Shown: positions 16,919-19,027 of the stretch, in pieces
How the letters are laid out: each line of letters opens with the position of its first letter
How positions within the stretch are numbered: the stretch's first letter is position 1
Assembly: GCA_024763135.1 (NCBI GenBank)
Contig: JANTGD010000016.1
Coordinates: 1-19,027 of the forward strand
DNA length: 19,027 bases
DNA from: Thiotrichales bacterium
GTDB taxonomy: Bacteria > Pseudomonadota > Gammaproteobacteria > UWMA-0217
Reading direction: 5' to 3'
Notes under the pieces: model-generated
What the model was told of the DNA's origin: nothing
The model's database searches: none
Seen by the model: the letters and a program-made list of their open reading frames with translations, nothing else
Position numbers and translations under genes: made by a program

Positions 16919-16925
16919 CCACTCT

Positions 16926-17570
16926 ATGAAGGATCTCATCCTCATCTGCGTTTTACTTCTCCTCACACCAGCGCTTTGGGCGTTTGACTATTGCACGCCG
17001 CCCTCACTCGACACACATAACAGCATTGTAAAAATCACGGGGCAAAGTGCCGTAGGTAGTGGTGTCGTGATTGATCGTGACCGCGTACTCACGGCCGCCC
17101 ATGTGCTGGAAGGGATGCGCGATATCAAGGTCACTATCCACGGCAAGGCGCTACAAGCCGTCATGATTGCCACTGATCACACTCAGGATCTCGCGTTGTT
17201 GTATGTCCCCACGGACAATATCCAACCCATTCCGCTACGCCGCACCGCGCTAGCAAAAGAGGCGAGCGTATGGAGCATGGGCTACGCGTTTGGCCGTTCG
17301 CTTGCAACGGGTCGCGGCCGATACAAGAAGCTATACAAGGGCATGCTCTACACCACTGCGCCGGTAAATTTTGGACAATCCGGTGGAGGATTGATCAGTT
17401 GCGAAAATGGTCGGCATGTACTCGCGGGCATCATCCGCGCATTCGGCGCGCAAATGCAGAATGGTGAACTGGTCCGCCGCGACGACATTTCTGTCGCGGC
17501 ACGCCCCAAGGCCATTCGGCGCTTTGTCACATCAAGCCTGCAACTGGCGCAGAACGGCTGGAAACATTAA
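16926..17570 (+). CDS. Exported trypsin-like serine protease
   Basis: Protein of 214 residues with a hydrophobic N-terminal signal (residues about 3-19, ending ALWA), so it acts in the periplasm or outside the cell. The chymotrypsin-fold triad can be placed: His59 in LTAAHVL, Asp88 in DLALLYV, and Ser152 in GQSGGGL. GSGVVID before the His and an IR-type C-terminal strand complete the fold. There is no PDZ domain, so it is shorter than DegP/DegS/HtrA and is a minimal S1-type protease. Cys23 and Cys159 might form a disulfide. The substrate is unknown; nearby envelope proteins are possible targets but nothing in the sequence proves that. The stop codon TAA is part of a TTAA that borders the foldback element immediately downstream. 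Confidence 0.85.
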   Translation: MKDLILICVLLLLTPALWAFDYCTPPSLDTHNSIVKITGQSAVGSGVVIDRDRVLTAAHVLEGMRDIKVTIHGKALQAVMIATDHTQDLALLYVPTDNIQPIPLRRTALAKEASVWSMGYAFGRSLATGRGRYKKLYKGMLYTTAPVNFGQSGGGLISCENGRHVLAGIIRAFGAQMQNGELVRRDDISVAARPKAIRRFVTSSLQLAQNGWKH

Positions 17571-17730
17571 GGAAGCTCTGATCAGTTCATAACGCGGTAT
17601 CTTGCGGCGCAAAATCGCCCACTTCTGCGTTGCGAATCTTCGCAATAGCCAGCTATTACCTGCGATCCGCACCTTGAACTGGACGATTTTTCACCACAAT
17701 CTGCTCGCGTCAGAATTATTCAGAGCTTCC
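17571..17730. mobile_element. 160-bp foldback MITE with IS5-like ends
   Basis: Perfect 11-bp terminal inverted repeats GGAAGCTCTGA (17571-17581) and TCAGAGCTTCC (17720-17730) are flanked on both sides by TTAA (17567-17570 and 17731-17734), a likely 4-bp target duplication. The whole element is an imperfect palindrome centred exactly at 17650/17651 (AATAG-CCAG-CTATT), with arms matching at AAAATCG and elsewhere. It has no open reading frame of note. The ends resemble IS5 (GGAAGGTGCGAA...), and TTAA fits the YTAR target of that group, so an IS5-family transposase probably mobilised it. Its RNA hairpin may also end convergent transcription. Confidence 0.75.
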
Positions 17731-17807
17731 TTAACAGGTGACTAAGCCTTTCCACTGATAACGAAATTTTGGCGAGAGGTGTGATGGAACTCGCTGGTGG
17801 AATGACG

Positions 17808-17831
17808 AAAAAGCGGGGCATAAAGCCCCGC
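17808..17831 (-). terminator. Rho-independent terminator of the right-end OmpA-family gene
   Basis: Read on the minus strand: GCGGGGC, loop TTTAT, GCCCCGC, then five T residues. It has a perfect 7-bp G+C-rich stem about 35 bp past the stop codon at 17866. Confidence 0.92.
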
Positions 17832-17865
17832 AATTCGTTGATCGAGTCTTTGGCAGCAGCCTGAG

Positions 17866-19027
17866 TCATTGCCCGCTGAGCACCTCAAACTGCACCCGGC
17901 GATTGGCCGCTCGTCCTGCTTCAGTTGCGTTGCTGGCAATGGGCTTGGTTTCCCCAAAGCCTACTGGTATCAAGCGCCGACTCGAGATGCCCAGAGATGT
18001 CAGGTAGTCAATAACACTGCGAGCGCGCCGCTCCGAAAGCCAGAGGTTATAACCAGAGCTTCCGGTGCTGTCGGTATGCGCCTGTACTTCGACCTTGACT
18101 GAAGGATATTGCTTCAGCTCCTCGGCCACTTCAACCAGGATGGCCTTGGCCTGCGGCGTCAGCCGCGCAGAATTGTATTCAAAGTTCACACCTTTGAGGA
18201 CGCCCTGAAATTTCGCACACCCGAGTTCATCCACTTCGGCGCCCGCAGGTGTATTGGGGCAGGCATCACGAATATCATTCACACCATCACCATCGGTATC
18301 GGGAATTTTGAATTCCACATTCACTTTAGGCGGCGCGACATTCACATTCGAAGGCGCAGGCGCTGGAATGACCACAGGCGCCGGAGCGGGAGGTACCACA
18401 ATGGTCTTTTGCCCCCCAAAACGCATGATCAGGTTGAGCGAAAACATCTGCGCATCCTCTGCCAAATATTCATACTCTCCACGTAAAGCAACTTGGTTTT
18501 CAAATTCATATTCCAAGCCGATACCGCCCGCCACAAGTAAATTTTGATCGCGTTCGTAGGGCACATTCGCGGAAGCATCATTGGTAATTTGCGAAACACC
18601 GAGCTTGAGAATCGGATTGAATCCTTTCCTGGGCCTTAAAACGTTATAGACGGCATACGCACTGTAACCCACATAATCGACTTTTCCCTCAACATTGCTC
18701 GCGGAGAGCAACTTGGCCTCACCCAGCGGGCCGCCTGAAAATTCGATCGAAAAATGATCGGTGATTTCATAGCCCAGCAATAATTTCGCACCGACATCAG
18801 ATCCATCATCCACCTTGAAACCCGTACTTCCGGTATCAGGATCAAGCTCGGTCGCCCCGGCGCCAATCCCAAGGTAGCCCCTGCCACCGCGACTCAGCGA
18901 TGCCTCTTTGGTTGCAAAATCAATGTCACCACTCGCGGGTTTGAGCATCTCACTGTCCGGATTGGGGGCAGGCGTTGACTCGATATCGGGTGCCTGCTCC
19001 ACCGCCGCCTGCTCCGGTTCTGCAGCA
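17866..19027 (-). CDS. OmpA-family outer membrane protein, 5' end beyond the window
   Basis: The reading frame is open to the right edge, so the start and any signal peptide are outside; a GTG at 19002 is not a credible start. Visible order: an acidic, Ala/Pro-rich stretch (19027 to about 18885) where a signal peptide would be expected; an OmpA-like barrel (about 18882-18412) opening RGYLGIGAGA and closing LIMRFGG; a Pro/Val/Ala-rich linker; one calcium-binding thrombospondin-type-3 repeat (about 18303-18217, DTDGDGVNDIRDACPNTPAG); and a peptidoglycan-binding OmpA domain (FEYNSARLTPQAK, HTDSTGSSGYN, NRRVQFEV). The barrel is most like that of the fused protein at 9350-13573 (both share GLEYEF/GLEYQF, LRGEYEY/LRGEYQY and MRFGG/KRFGG). 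It ends at its own terminator. Confidence 0.88.
   Translation of the reverse strand, partial: AAEPEQAAVEQAPDIESTPAPNPDSEMLKPASGDIDFATKEASLSRGGRGYLGIGAGATELDPDTGSTGFKVDDGSDVGAKLLLGYEITDHFSIEFSGGPLGEAKLLSASNVEGKVDYVGYSAYAVYNVLRPRKGFNPILKLGVSQITNDASANVPYERDQNLLVAGGIGLEYEFENQVALRGEYEYLAEDAQMFSLNLIMRFGGQKTIVVPPAPAPVVIPAPAPSNVNVAPPKVNVEFKIPDTDGDGVNDIRDACPNTPAGAEVDELGCAKFQGVLKGVNFEYNSARLTPQAKAILVEVAEELKQYPSVKVEVQAHTDSTGSSGYNLWLSERRARSVIDYLTSLGISSRRLIPVGFGETKPIASNATEAGRAANRRVQFEVLSGQ

Overview
The window looks like chromosomal DNA of a gammaproteobacterium. The split-subunit glycyl-tRNA synthetase genes (glyQ, glyS) lie near gmhB and a plsC-type acyltransferase, an order I recall from Pseudomonas and relatives. 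The envelope proteins are Gram-negative OmpA types. I cannot name the genus. Coding density is high and base composition is moderate (about 50-55% G+C by eye), apart from an A+T-rich stretch at about 2640-3500.

Layout. On the minus strand, reading right to left: glyQ (8165-9085) and glyS (6091-8172) overlap by 8 bp. After a break come gmhB (1958-2494), plsC (1108-1929) and moaA (120-1100). The break (2495-6090) holds three plus-strand genes: a secreted protein with a cadherin-like domain and a C-terminal GlyGly-CTERM-like sorting tail (2613-4037), an OmpA-family porin 12 bp behind it (4050-5147), and a TauE/SafE-type membrane permease (about 5348-6094) whose stop codon overlaps that of glyS. 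To the right, on the minus strand, are a 1407-residue envelope protein (9350-13573) with its own terminator, and uvrD (14168-16351). A small exported trypsin-like protease (16926-17570, plus) is followed directly by a 160-bp foldback element. The window ends inside a third OmpA-family gene (17866 to beyond 19027, minus).

The main point of interest is an envelope module seen twice. At 2613-5147 it is two genes: a surface protein ending in a Gly-rich/hydrophobic/Arg tail, then an OmpA barrel with its own signal peptide. At 9350-13573 the same two parts are one reading frame. The N-terminal part carries a signal peptide, an unnamed domain, four choice-of-anchor-D Ig-like repeats and a tandemly duplicated set of calcium-binding thrombospondin-type-3 repeats, and it keeps its C-terminal sorting tail. 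A complete second signal peptide and an OmpA barrel plus peptidoglycan-binding domain follow without a stop codon. The product would thread the inner membrane as a hairpin and could be cut into two exported proteins, as in a polyprotein. The three OmpA barrels are paralogs that differ in the spacer between barrel and peptidoglycan-binding domain: none, one or three thrombospondin-type-3 repeats.

The housekeeping genes (moaA, plsC, gmhB, glyQS, uvrD) look intact. I found no tRNA, rRNA, CRISPR array or intact transposase gene.
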